DNA from: Bradyrhizobium erythrophlei
GTDB lineage: Bacteria > Pseudomonadota > Alphaproteobacteria > Rhizobiales > Xanthobacteraceae
Assembly (NCBI GenBank): GCA_900129675.1
Contig: FSRD01000003.1
Coordinates: 1-64,000 of the forward strand
DNA: 64,000 bases
Direction of reading: 5' to 3'
The notes beneath the pieces were generated by a model. That model was not told the DNA's origin. It ran no database searches and saw nothing but the letters and a program-made list of their open reading frames with translations. Shown one piece after another: positions 17,318 to 25,681 of the stretch; within the stretch, counting starts at the first letter, position 1; every line of letters begins with the position of its first letter. The translations under genes were made by a program, and so were the position numbers.

Positions 17318-17778
17318 TCACTCGCCAAAACTTCGATCCATTCAAGTGATCGAAGGACGTCGGCATAGCCGCTAAAATCATTTTCCCCCGCAGCAACACC
17401 AAAAAAATGGCGGCTCTTCTCGTCTCTCATAGCGCGCCTGACACGCTTCGCAAAAAGAGAAAGCTGCTCTTTCGATGGCTGGTTGCTCGCCCTTGTATTA
17501 TGGTTAGATCGTCTATCAATTTGCGAACGTCGTTCACCAACGGTTTGCTTTTCTGGTTCCGACCGCGTGTCTCTCCCAGACCTTCTATCTTTAGTGTCCC
17601 GCCTGCTTCCTCCCAACTCAGGTGGCTGCTCCGGCGTAACGTAACTTTGAGTGCTTCGGCATTTAGGGCACTCAAAAACATCATGGACAAAGCCCGGCTT
17701 CTCCGTTTCTTTGCAAGAGAATCGCATCCTAGCATTGCATCGAATGCAAAGCGGATCGCTTGTTAGTGATTCGATCAT
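17314..17778 (-). CDS. Hypothetical protein with N-terminal zinc ribbon
   Basis: This protein of about 154 residues carries two CxxC knuckles near the N-terminus (LCIRCNARM and FECPKCRST). An Arg/Asp-rich, probably disordered middle (RRDTKDRRSGRDTRSEPEKQ) follows, and then a helical C-terminus (EQLSLFAKRVRRAMRDEKS). The zinc ribbon suggests nucleic acid or protein binding. The start at 17778 puts the first knuckle about ten residues in; the frame is open 23 codons further to a TTG. It is the first gene of the coupled group ending with the HD-GYP protein. Confidence 0.6.
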   Translation of the reverse strand: MIESLTSDPLCIRCNARMRFSCKETEKPGFVHDVFECPKCRSTQSYVTPEQPPELGGSRRDTKDRRSGRDTRSEPEKQTVGERRSQIDRRSNHNTRASNQPSKEQLSLFAKRVRRAMRDEKSRHFFGVAAGENDFSGYADVLRSLEWIEVLASE

Positions 17779-17999
17779 GCAGCCCTCCACGGGAGCAAAA
17801 GGCAGCATCCTTAGCAACATGCAGCCCGATAAGTGTTTCAGCAACAAGACGCTTTAAAAGAGCAGTTTCCGCGTTCGTCAAAAAAATTACTAAATGCCAG
17901 TCGGATCTTTTTTCCAATTTCGGAGCAATGCTACACCAACAACATCGATATCATGGTGGCATTGCGATCTTTAACTCTCCTGATTCGAGCTAAGCACGA

Positions 18000-18467
18000 T
18001 CAAGCTACAGCAGCCGAAGAGGCGCGGACGTCCCGGTCCGCTCCGAGCAGCCTCGTGCGGATAGCCTCCTCGATTAGCGTCAGGGCCTGATCTAGTTCGC
18101 GTGCCCTAGTCTCTGCGTTCTTCGCGCGTAGCTCCGCAGCGGATAACCTCGCTTCGGTGGATGCGATACGGGACTCAGCGACATTCAACGCGTTCTCAGC
18201 AGAGTCAGCGCGCCTTTGAGCAAAGAGGAGTTTTTCGTGCGCGGTTCTGCAAAGAGTTTGAGCTCGAATTTCGATCTCGCGCGCGTGATGGTGCAAGTTA
18301 CCGACAACCTCAGCCGCCTGATACACTAGATCGATGGCCGACTGACCGTCATTTCTTACTGGCTCGGTCGGTCCTCTCGGAAATGCCAGTACGTTTTCGC
18401 CCTCTTCGGACCCCTGGTCTTGGTCCGTGACTTGGATGCATTCTCGGAGCCAGTGCGCGAGCGCCAC
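18000..18467 (-). CDS. Hypothetical coiled-coil protein, 155 residues
   Basis: The first 55 residues are globular or disordered (ENVLAFPRGPTEPVRND). Residues about 60-140 form a nearly continuous heptad coiled coil rich in Ala, Glu and Arg (AEARLSAAELRAKNAETRAR). There is no signal peptide. The likely start is a GTG at 18467 preceded by AGGAG. Similar coiled-coil proteins are frequent in Bradyrhizobium and often lie beside two-component or c-di-GMP genes. Its function is not known. Confidence 0.6.
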   Translation of the reverse strand: MALAHWLRECIQVTDQDQGSEEGENVLAFPRGPTEPVRNDGQSAIDLVYQAAEVVGNLHHHAREIEIRAQTLCRTAHEKLLFAQRRADSAENALNVAESRIASTEARLSAAELRAKNAETRARELDQALTLIEEAIRTRLLGADRDVRASSAAVA

Positions 18468-18645
18468 TTCGATCTCCTAAAAAAGCGTTCAGATTAAAAA
18501 AGTCTGCGCTTAGAAGGTAAATAGATCGTAAAAATTTGGCATGGAACTTCGCCCGTAACCTTGCGGATATCTGCGGATTCGATGTCGTCTCGGCCGATGC
18601 CACGACTTCGGGGCCGTATCCGTTAGGTGCGGCTGAGTCTCTTGT

Positions 18646-18737
18646 TGGCACTTTTCGGTCATGCCGCCGTGGCCGCCCTATGTCCGTTGTTGGGGGCAGA
18701 GCGGAAAACATATGCTCCCGTTGAGCTTTTCAGCTTT
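18646..18737 (+). repeat. Dispersed intergenic repeat, copy 5 (interrupted)
   Basis: The left part runs TGGCACTTTTCGGTCATGCC ... GAGCTTTTCAGCTTTT. Compared with copy 3 it stops just before TGACCC. That missing right end is found at 19410-19431, on the other side of the IS91-like non-autonomous element. Confidence 0.65.
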
Positions 18738-19408
18738 TGTGTAGGTTTTCGGATGCCGGCATGACGAGGCTATCCACGCGCTCTTTTGGCCGGCGTCCGA
18801 AAAGCGCCAAGGCACGAAATCGCGGGAAGCGGGGCACCGGCGGTGCCGCGGGTGCTATGGGGATTTTGCCGCGGTGCGTGATTTGAGCGCCGGGTAATAA
18901 TTTTTCGGAGGGTGTACTGGCCTCGAAGGCATGCACAACTTTGGCGTTATGGCACAAGTATTGCTAATTGGGGAAAGTAGGTTTCTCCCCCCATGTGATT
19001 TCAAAGAGTTAGGTGTTGCAAAACGGTCACGTTCGACAACTTCTGAGCGATCAGCCTTGCGACAGCTTTGGAGCATCATAGGGCGAACCAATTTTTGAAG
19101 GCCGCAACAAACCTCAATGTTGTCTAACTGAAACTGTCTTAAGCTACTCGTCAAGATGATCACTGCTTCTCCGATTTGCACGGTGTCCGTCATTCAAAAT
19201 TCTTGACGATGCAGATATAGCCTTCTGCATCTCGGGCGCGGAATTGCGGACCGTTCTATCCGCGACCACCATGCTCGCAGACAAGCCGCATCGCCTCAAC
19301 GGACGAACTAGCGTGCAGCGAATTTGTGTTTTGACGATCTTGCCTCCGGTTACCGCACTCACGGTTGGGCTACCCGCGCAGCGGGCTATCGCGCAGCGAT
19401 TTCGTGCT
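18738..19408. mobile_element. Transposase-less IS91-like element, copy 1
   Basis: About 670 bp are shared with 48967-49629. One end has the hairpin at 18746-18803 (TTTTCGGATGCCGGC / GCCGGCGTCCGAAAA). The other end is TTTCGTGCT next to a CCGCGCAGCGGG hairpin. The 100 bp after the hairpin resemble the same region of the larger IS91-like copies (CGCGGGAA, GCTATGGGGATTTTG). There is no open frame of note inside, so it would move only with a transposase supplied elsewhere. It is inserted in copy 5 of the dispersed repeat. Confidence 0.65.
18746..18803. repeat. IS91-like terminal hairpin, copy 2
   Basis: Arms of 15 bp with one mismatch surround a loop of 28 bp. A second, smaller hairpin (GGCACCGGCGGTGCC) follows at about 18833. 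Confidence 0.7.
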
Positions 19409-19554
19409 ATGACCCAATTGAGACATGGGGCCTAACCAGCTTTCGAGGCCGGTTGAGTGCCGTTTTCTACTCGCCGCCGGTGGGGCGCGGCAATCGAATA
19501 TTGAGTGGGGGACCACTTCATTCTGTGATGAACTCACGGTCGCCTGAAAGAGTG

Positions 19555-20799
19555 CTATTGGGCCGGGCGCTCCCAGCCGATGAACTCGACTTGGTTCATT
19601 GGGCTTCGCCGCGCACCGAGAAAAACGACGACCCGCAGACCGTCTGTTACGTAGGGGTCGTAGCTCAGGTTTGTACGAGGATTGGCCGGGCTTGACACGC
19701 CAACGCCGCTCGAAAAACCAAACCGGTGAACTTCCCCCGTCAAGAGTAGGTCCTGGAGAAGATAATAACGGTCCTGATCTACCTCAGGACTGATCCTGTG
19801 CGTTGTGAAAGACCAGGACTGTGTCGTCAGCTTCGATCCGATGTCCCGACTGATTTGGCCGACCCAGACATTTTGACCCTCGACCGTGAAAGGCGCCCGC
19901 CAAACGCGCAGATGGTTGCGCAAGCTGATATTGTTGCGAGCCTTTTGCAGGGCAACATCTTGCGGACGCCCGAAAACATAGAGAGGGCTGACCGGCGATG
20001 TCGTGTACTCGGTGCCAAACACAAAGGCGCTCATCGTCCTCAGCACACTGTGAATATCAAGCGGTTCATCAAGCCGCCATCCCCGCTCGATGAACGGGAA
20101 GATTGCGTCCGCGCCGCTTCCAACGACGACAAGATTGAGCGGATCACCCGACCTGTCACCTGCTTTGTTAGCCGCGCAGCAAGGCAAAGTTTCCAGTTTG
20201 GCGCGAAGGCTTGCGAGATCCACGTTCTCGCTGTTGGGAGGCAGAGCGCTGAAATCGACCTTCTGCGCAGCATAGGTTTTGCCGCCCAGCGGTATGACGA
20301 AGCGGAAATCGAACTGCTGACCAGACCCGACAAAGCTGGCACGGAGAAACTTTAGGCCGCCTTCCCGATGGGTAAGGACAAACCCGGAAGCTTTTTGGCC
20401 GGACATAATCACCTCCGGCATGGCCTCCCGTGCGAATAAGCGTTCCCTCTGCTTGTCGGCCTCGCCCGGCAACCATGCTTGATACAGTCGCGACGCCTCC
20501 GGCGGCGTGTAGTACTCCGCATCGGTGGTGGCGGGCAAATAGTATAGTGTTCCATCGCTACCATTTTCGACACTCAGCCATACCGCCTGGATACCCTTGT
20601 CGGCTAATGCGACGCCAAAGTAGCGACTGCTCTCGTCATCGCTGAGCACCGCTCCGCGGACCATTATTTTATCCTGCACCTGCATCGCAGCGCGTGACAC
20701 GAAAGCGCCTTGGCCGGACGGATCGGGCTTGGACGCGCTGCATCCACATAGCGCAAGGCAGATCAGCGACGTCCAAATGATGGAAATACATCGATGCAT
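19555..20799 (-). CDS. Lipoprotein with LssY-like C-terminal domain
   Basis: This exported protein of about 414 residues has a lipoprotein signal ending in LALCGCSAS. A unique region of about 180 residues follows, then an LssY_C-like domain with GDPLNLVVVGSGADAIFPF, GWRLDEPLDIHSV and SPLYVFGRPQDVALQKARN, and near the end YDPYVTDGLRVVVFLG. LssY_C domains are found in membrane-associated lipid or phosphatase-like proteins, but their activity is not established. The ATG at 20799 is chosen over a TTG four codons upstream. The downstream patatin-like gene is on the same strand, with the lipoprotein gene second (about 43 bp apart). The two may form a lipid-related operon. Confidence 0.75.
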   Translation of the reverse strand: MHRCISIIWTSLICLALCGCSASKPDPSGQGAFVSRAAMQVQDKIMVRGAVLSDDESSRYFGVALADKGIQAVWLSVENGSDGTLYYLPATTDAEYYTPPEASRLYQAWLPGEADKQRERLFAREAMPEVIMSGQKASGFVLTHREGGLKFLRASFVGSGQQFDFRFVIPLGGKTYAAQKVDFSALPPNSENVDLASLRAKLETLPCCAANKAGDRSGDPLNLVVVGSGADAIFPFIERGWRLDEPLDIHSVLRTMSAFVFGTEYTTSPVSPLYVFGRPQDVALQKARNNISLRNHLRVWRAPFTVEGQNVWVGQISRDIGSKLTTQSWSFTTHRISPEVDQDRYYLLQDLLLTGEVHRFGFSSGVGVSSPANPRTNLSYDPYVTDGLRVVVFLGARRSPMNQVEFIGWERPAQ

Positions 20800-20841
20800 T
20801 GACGCGTCCAAGCCAGACGAAATTGTCGTTCTAATGACGTT

Positions 20842-21861
20842 TCAGCACTCCTTAAGCAACACATCCAGATCAGCCGTTGAGCGCTTGCCGAGGTGATCCG
20901 CGTTCGCGTCCAGGAATTCACTGGCGGCGCGACGACCCTCGTCCCGCAGTAATGTCACAAACTCCCACTCAGCGTTAAATTTGGAGGACGCACCAAATTC
21001 GGCCAACAGATCGCTCTTGATTCTGTGCGTCCGCATCTGTGCCCAGCGCGCACCTTCGCCTGTTCCGGGATCGGCGACCTGACGCAGAAGAGCGATCATC
21101 CGGAGCTCCTTCGTCAGCGGGGAATTGAAGGAAATCTCGGTGAGCCGATCGATAATCTCCGCGGCGGAACGTGGCGTGTTCGCCCGCTCCGTCGGGTTGA
21201 TCTGCACCAGGATGGTGTCGTGGGCATCGCTTTCGCGAACCAGCGGAGTGATGGTCGGATTGCCGACGTAGCCGCCATCCCAATAGGCCTCGCCGTCGAT
21301 CTCGACAGCTCTGAACATCATCGGAAGGCAGGCTGATGCGAGCAGCACATCAGCAGTGATCTCATGGTTTCGGAAGATGCGTCCGCGACCGGTCTTTACC
21401 TTTGTCGCAGTGACGAACAGCTTGATGGGCGAACGAGCGAGACTTTCAAAGTCGATACTGTCGGCGAGCACGTCCCGCAACGGATTCAAACCGAGCGGAT
21501 TGAGATCATAGGGCGAAAGCAGTCTCGATATGAAGTCCATTGCGAGGTATGCTGGGGACGTATCGAGCGTCCAGCGACCTGTAATTCGCTCGAAGAAGGA
21601 GCGTTGCAGCGGGCTGAACGCCGCCGCGCGCGAGATTCGCTGCCAATACTCGTTGAGAGCTTTGCGCGCGCCCTTGGCTTCCCCTTTCATCCATCCGTCC
21701 GCCAGCACCGCGGCATTCATCGCGCCAGCAGACGTCCCCGAGATACCCGCGATGTCGAGCCACGGCTCCTCGAGAAGGCGATCCAGAACTCCCCATGTGA
21801 ACGCTCCGTGCGAGCCGCCGCCTTGAAGCGCGAGGTCGATTAGTACGGGATCCCGGTCCAT
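20842..21861 (-). CDS. Patatin-like phospholipase
   Basis: The oxyanion loop LALQGGGSHGAFTWG, the nucleophile elbow GISGTSAGAMN (Ser of GxSxG) and the catalytic dyad Asp in YWDGGYVGNP are all present. This 339-residue serine hydrolase is therefore expected to be active on lipid acyl esters. It belongs to the bacterial patatin group, which acts in the cytoplasm or is secreted; no signal peptide is visible. The ATG at 21861 lies directly before the catalytic domain, with GAGGCG upstream. The frame is open 71 codons further, but that Arg/Pro-rich stretch looks non-coding. The stop lies just upstream of the LssY_C-like lipoprotein gene. Confidence 0.87.
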   Translation of the reverse strand: MDRDPVLIDLALQGGGSHGAFTWGVLDRLLEEPWLDIAGISGTSAGAMNAAVLADGWMKGEAKGARKALNEYWQRISRAAAFSPLQRSFFERITGRWTLDTSPAYLAMDFISRLLSPYDLNPLGLNPLRDVLADSIDFESLARSPIKLFVTATKVKTGRGRIFRNHEITADVLLASACLPMMFRAVEIDGEAYWDGGYVGNPTITPLVRESDAHDTILVQINPTERANTPRSAAEIIDRLTEISFNSPLTKELRMIALLRQVADPGTGEGARWAQMRTHRIKSDLLAEFGASSKFNAEWEFVTLLRDEGRRAASEFLDANADHLGKRSTADLDVLLKEC

Positions 21862-22079
21862 CGGTTTCGCCTCAAAATCAACGGCAATGCGGATGCGCGA
21901 AGGGTCACGATTTTGAAGAAGGTAGGCGTGATGCCGACGTTCGGCAAATATGACGCTGCGTTGTGCCGTACCCCGAGGACGGCGGGGCCGATCCATCTCG
22001 AAAGGATTGGTGCTGCGTTGCGGCGGCGTACAATTTCGTCCGCGCCCGCTGATACGTCTACCCGGCTTCATCACGGCTC

Positions 22080-22370
22080 ATGGTGACCCCGATATTACTT
22101 AGGTTGCGCCCTGCGCAGGCCAAAAACCTTGACGAGTGCACCGAATACAGTCAACTATTCGCGTGCGGAACGCACGACGGCGAATACATGCGAACTCCGC
22201 GTGACATCGAGGGGACCTACAGCGCGATCGGCGCAAGCGGCGCGGTGGCGGCGGGGGCCGGCGGCGTACGGCTTCAGAACGCCAACGGCGTGGTCCTTGA
22301 ACTCGCCGGGGCGAGAGTAGGAGTAGAACTGTCGGTAGCCTTGAGCGGCGTGACCGTCAGTTTGCGCTGA
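22080..22370 (+). CDS. Small hypothetical protein or gene fragment, 96 residues
   Basis: The second half (from MRTPRDIEGTYSAIG, start possible at 22188) has Gly/Ala-rich beta repeats ending LSVALSGVTVSLR. It resembles the C-terminal part of small secreted alphaproteobacterial proteins. There is no signal peptide, and the first 36 residues look random, so this may be a truncated relic. It lies between the divergent patatin gene and the carbonic anhydrase gene. Confidence 0.3.
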   Translation: MVTPILLRLRPAQAKNLDECTEYSQLFACGTHDGEYMRTPRDIEGTYSAIGASGAVAAGAGGVRLQNANGVVLELAGARVGVELSVALSGVTVSLR

Positions 22371-22476
22371 CCACGACAAAAGCTGCTGATTGACCTTGCT
22401 TGTCGGCAGGCCACCAGCCTCAAGGGGCGCGGTGCGGAGTCGTTTGAAGTGCAAGTTGTTGGAGGGGAGACTACGC

Positions 22477-23225
22477 ATGGGTCAGAAGATTGGACATTCT
22501 CTCGGCTGCGACTGCCTGGGCCGTCGTCATTTTCTCAAGATCGCGGGCGCGGCAACTGTGGTCGGAATTGGCGGCGGAGGCTTCTTTCTCACGGATTCGG
22601 CGCGCGCAGACGCGCTTACCAAGGAGTTCCGCGATAAGTTGACGCCGGAGCAAATCATCCAGGCAATGAAGAACGGCAACAAGCGCTTTCGTAGGGGCGA
22701 AAGGAAAGAACGCAATTACCTTCGCGAACAGAGAGCTAGTGCCAAAGGACAATACCCTGCGGCGGTCTTGCTAACATGCGTCGATTCGCGCGCACCGGCC
22801 GAGGTCATCATGGACCTTGGAATTGGCGACATTTTTAACTGCCGGGTTGCCGGTAACGTTAGAAGCGCGGACATCCTAGGCAGCATGGAGTTCGCGTGCA
22901 AATTGGCAGGGCGAAAGTGGTGCTTGTAATGGGCCACACGGCATGCGGCGCCATCAAGGGCGCAATCGACAATGCCGAGCTAGGCAATTTGACTGGATTG
23001 TTGGCCAAGATCAAACCCGCGATAGACGCCACCACCTATGCCGGCGAACGTTCGGCGAAGAACTACGTCTTCGTCGATGCTGTCGCTCGAAAGAACGTCG
23101 AGATGACCGTGGCTGGAATCCGGCAGGACAGTTCCGTCCTTGCTGAACTGGAAGCGAAGGGCGCGGTCAAAATGGCTGGTGCCATGTACAACTTGGAGAC
23201 GGGCGCTGTAGAATTCTTCGACTGA
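22477..23225 (+). pseudogene. Tat-exported beta-carbonic anhydrase, frameshifted
   Basis: Beta-class carbonic anhydrase interconverts CO2 and bicarbonate with a zinc ion. The N-terminus has a Tat signal (CLGRRHFLKIAGAATVVG, cleavage near ARADA). The first frame contains the zinc site CVDSRAPAE and the second contains HTACGAIKG, giving the Cys-Asp-Cys-His set. The frame breaks at about 22911: GCAGGGCGAAAG would need one more G to read LAGAKVVLVMGHTACG. With that base restored the product is about 249 residues, of normal length for periplasmic beta enzymes. GGAGGGGA precedes the ATG at 22477. Either the gene is dead or the base call is wrong. Confidence 0.85.
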
Positions 23226-23420
23226 GGCTCCGGAGATTTCGGCTCCTGAAGCAGGCCGGTTGCGTCGGATGACCGCACAATCAAAATGAGCCGTGTCGGC
23301 GCTGCGGCATCAATTGCGCGGATCGCGGTTGGCTCGGCAAGGGCCTTGGGCTGAACTGGATCTACGACTGTCTCGCATCATGCACGATGCAGAGATCGAT
23401 CTATTGGCGGGGGAATCGGC

Positions 23421-24500
23421 ATGGCTGTGGCAGGGACGGCTCGGTGGACGTGGATTTGGCCCGCGCTCGCGTGGATAATCCTGGTGGTCACACTCGTTCT
23501 CGGCGGGGGTGGAGTCATCTACTCCGCAGCCGGAGAAGCTTTGTTCGGCACCGTTTTTGCCGCGGTATACCACGCGGAGATGGTTGCACACCGCGTTGGC
23601 GAGCCGTTTGGCACGCTTATCCTCGCCCTGGCAGTGACGGTGATCGAGACGGCGCTCATCGTCTCGGTCATGATCGCAGCGCCCGCCGAAAAAGCCGGAC
23701 TGGCCCGAGACACGGTTTTTGCGGCCGTTATGATCGTATGCAACGGCATCGTCGGTGCCTGTCTGCTGATGGGCGGCGTCCGCCACCGCGAGCAGGGATT
23801 TCAGGCTCAAGGAGCGAGCGCTGCTCTGGCGGTCCTCGTTGCGCTGACCAGTCTCACGATGGTTCTTCCGAACCTCGCGGCCCAAGAACTCGGTCCGTTG
23901 TACAACAAGCCGCAGCTCATCTTCGCCGGCCTTGTGTCGCTGGTGCTGTATTTCGCATTCGTCTTCATCCAGACGGTACGCCACCGCGACTATTTTCTGC
24001 CGGTCAAGACTTCGACCCCGGAGGAACATGCCCCACCCCCGGACAACAGAACGACTGTCCTGAGCGCAGCTCTCCTCGTCGTCTCGCTCGTCGCAATCGT
24101 TGGGCTGGCCAAGGCTCTGACGCCCACGGTCGAGCGAGGAATCGATTTTCTCCAAGTGCCGAAAGCGGTCGTCGGCACCATCATCGCTGCGTTGGTTCTT
24201 CTGCCCGAGGCAGTGGCGGCCATCAAGGCGGCTCAAAGCGATCGATTGCAAACTAGCCTGAACCTCGCGCTGGGCTCGGCGCTCGCGACCATCGGTCTTA
24301 CTATCCCGGCGGTTGCCGCGGTATCGATCGTGCTGGGGTATCGCCTCGAACTCGGGCTGGACACCAAAGAGCTGGGCCTGCTGGTGCTGACGCTGCTTTT
24401 GAGCGTGATCACTCTGGGCACCGGCCGGACGACGGTGCTTCAGGGCGTCGTCCATTTGGTCATCTTCGCCGCGTTTCTGTTTTTTGCGGTGGTGCCGTGA
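23421..24500 (+). CDS. Calcium/proton antiporter-like cation exchanger (ChaA type)
   Basis: This integral membrane protein of 359 residues has about 11 helices in two inverted halves. Each half contains an acidic ion-binding helix, GEPFGTLILALAVTVIE in the first and ALVLLPEAVAAIKAA in the second, as in the CaCA/ChaA superfamily. ChaA exchanges Na+, K+ or Ca2+ for protons. It has no large cytosolic loop. The ATG at 23421 is preceded by GGGGGAA. It is followed at 65 bp by the RND adaptor gene in the same direction, but the spacing and an intervening GC-rich stretch do not prove co-transcription. Confidence 0.82.
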   Translation: MAVAGTARWTWIWPALAWIILVVTLVLGGGGVIYSAAGEALFGTVFAAVYHAEMVAHRVGEPFGTLILALAVTVIETALIVSVMIAAPAEKAGLARDTVFAAVMIVCNGIVGACLLMGGVRHREQGFQAQGASAALAVLVALTSLTMVLPNLAAQELGPLYNKPQLIFAGLVSLVLYFAFVFIQTVRHRDYFLPVKTSTPEEHAPPPDNRTTVLSAALLVVSLVAIVGLAKALTPTVERGIDFLQVPKAVVGTIIAALVLLPEAVAAIKAAQSDRLQTSLNLALGSALATIGLTIPAVAAVSIVLGYRLELGLDTKELGLLVLTLLLSVITLGTGRTTVLQGVVHLVIFAAFLFFAVVP

Positions 24501-24565
24501 GCTACCGCTCGGACAAGGCAGGTCGATTGTCAGCCTTTCGGCCTGCGTGAAGGGGAGAGCCGGCA

Positions 24566-25681
24566 ATGATCCGACAACTCTCACGATTTGCGATCTCAGC
24601 GGTGCTTGCGGCCGGCTTGCAAGGCTGCGGGGATAAAAAACAGGAAGCAACCGAACAGCCGGTGCGCGGCCTTCGCGCCTACAAGGTCGCCGCAAAGGCC
24701 GAGAGCCGCGTTCGCCGTTTTCCCAGCGTCCTGCAGCCGGCGGATGTCAGCAGCCTATCGTTCGAAATCGGCGGGCAACTCAAAGCGGTGACCCTCACCG
24801 TCGGCCAGAAGGTGCAGCTGGGTGATGTGCTGGCGGAAATCGACCCCCGATCGCTGCAGACCCAGGTCGACCAGGCCAGCGCCGGCGTGCAGCAGACGCA
24901 GGCGCAGCTCGATAACGCGGAGGCCGATTTCCAGCGGAAGGAAGAGCTTTTGAAGCGGGGCGTCGCGACGCAGGCTGTGTTCGACCAGTCGAGGGCCACT
25001 CTGCTCAGCTCCAGGGCTCAGCACGACCAGGCGCGCCGTCAGCTCGACTTGGCAAATCACAACCTGGACCGAAGCAAGCTGCTGGCGCCCTTTGCCGGCA
25101 CCATCGCCCGCGTCGAGGTCAAATCCTTTGCCCAGATCGCTGGGGGACAGCCCATTGCGACGCTCTACAGCGACGACCGCTTCGAAATGTCGTTTCTGGC
25201 GCCGTCACCGACGTTCCAGCGTCTCAAGGTTGGGCAGTTGGTCGACGTCAAGATCGCCGACAAGCCGGACCTTTCGCTCAAAGGCGAGATCAACGAGCTG
25301 GGGTCCAAAGCCGAGCAGGTGTCCGCCTTTCCGGTCGTGGTCAGGCTCGACAACAGCGCCCCGGGTCTGAACGCAGGCATGTCCGTCGAAGTCACGATCA
25401 AGGAACCATTGATCGGCGGCGGCAGCGGCTTTCTGGTGCCACTCAGCGTTCTTGTGCCCGAAGGGGGCAAGGTGTTGCAGACTACAGGGATCGTGTTCCG
25501 TTACGACGAAGGAAGCTCAACCGTAAAAAAACGCACCATCACGGTGGGCGGGATTCGTGACAATCGTCTGGTGGTCACTGAAGGCATCGCGGCGGGCGAC
25601 ATCCTGGCCTCGGCCGGCGTCTCTTATCTGTCCGATGGGCAAAAGGTGAAGCTGCTTCCTTTGGAGGAGGAGGCACCTTGA
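24566..25681 (+). CDS. RND efflux adaptor lipoprotein (AcrA/MexA type)
   Basis: The signal ends in LQGCGDKK (lipoprotein cysteine at about residue 21). The 371-residue protein then shows the lipoyl-like half motifs VSSLSFEIGGQLKAVTLTVG and KLLAPFAGTIARVEVKSF, around a coiled-coil hairpin rich in Gln and Ala (AGVQQTQAQLDNAEADFQRK). It ends with the beta-barrel and membrane-proximal domain VVTEGIAAGDILASAGVSYL. It joins the RND permease encoded directly downstream, whose TTG start overlaps the adaptor stop codon (TTGA). GGGGAGAG precedes the ATG. No outer membrane factor is in this operon, so a shared TolC-like or NodT-like protein must complete the system. Confidence 0.88.
   Translation: MIRQLSRFAISAVLAAGLQGCGDKKQEATEQPVRGLRAYKVAAKAESRVRRFPSVLQPADVSSLSFEIGGQLKAVTLTVGQKVQLGDVLAEIDPRSLQTQVDQASAGVQQTQAQLDNAEADFQRKEELLKRGVATQAVFDQSRATLLSSRAQHDQARRQLDLANHNLDRSKLLAPFAGTIARVEVKSFAQIAGGQPIATLYSDDRFEMSFLAPSPTFQRLKVGQLVDVKIADKPDLSLKGEINELGSKAEQVSAFPVVVRLDNSAPGLNAGMSVEVTIKEPLIGGGSGFLVPLSVLVPEGGKVLQTTGIVFRYDEGSSTVKKRTITVGGIRDNRLVVTEGIAAGDILASAGVSYLSDGQKVKLLPLEEEAP

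Noticed and set aside
23310..24695. 461-codon minus-strand frame
   Set aside because: Antisense of the ChaA-like antiporter; the sequence is Arg/Gln-rich and resembles no protein.
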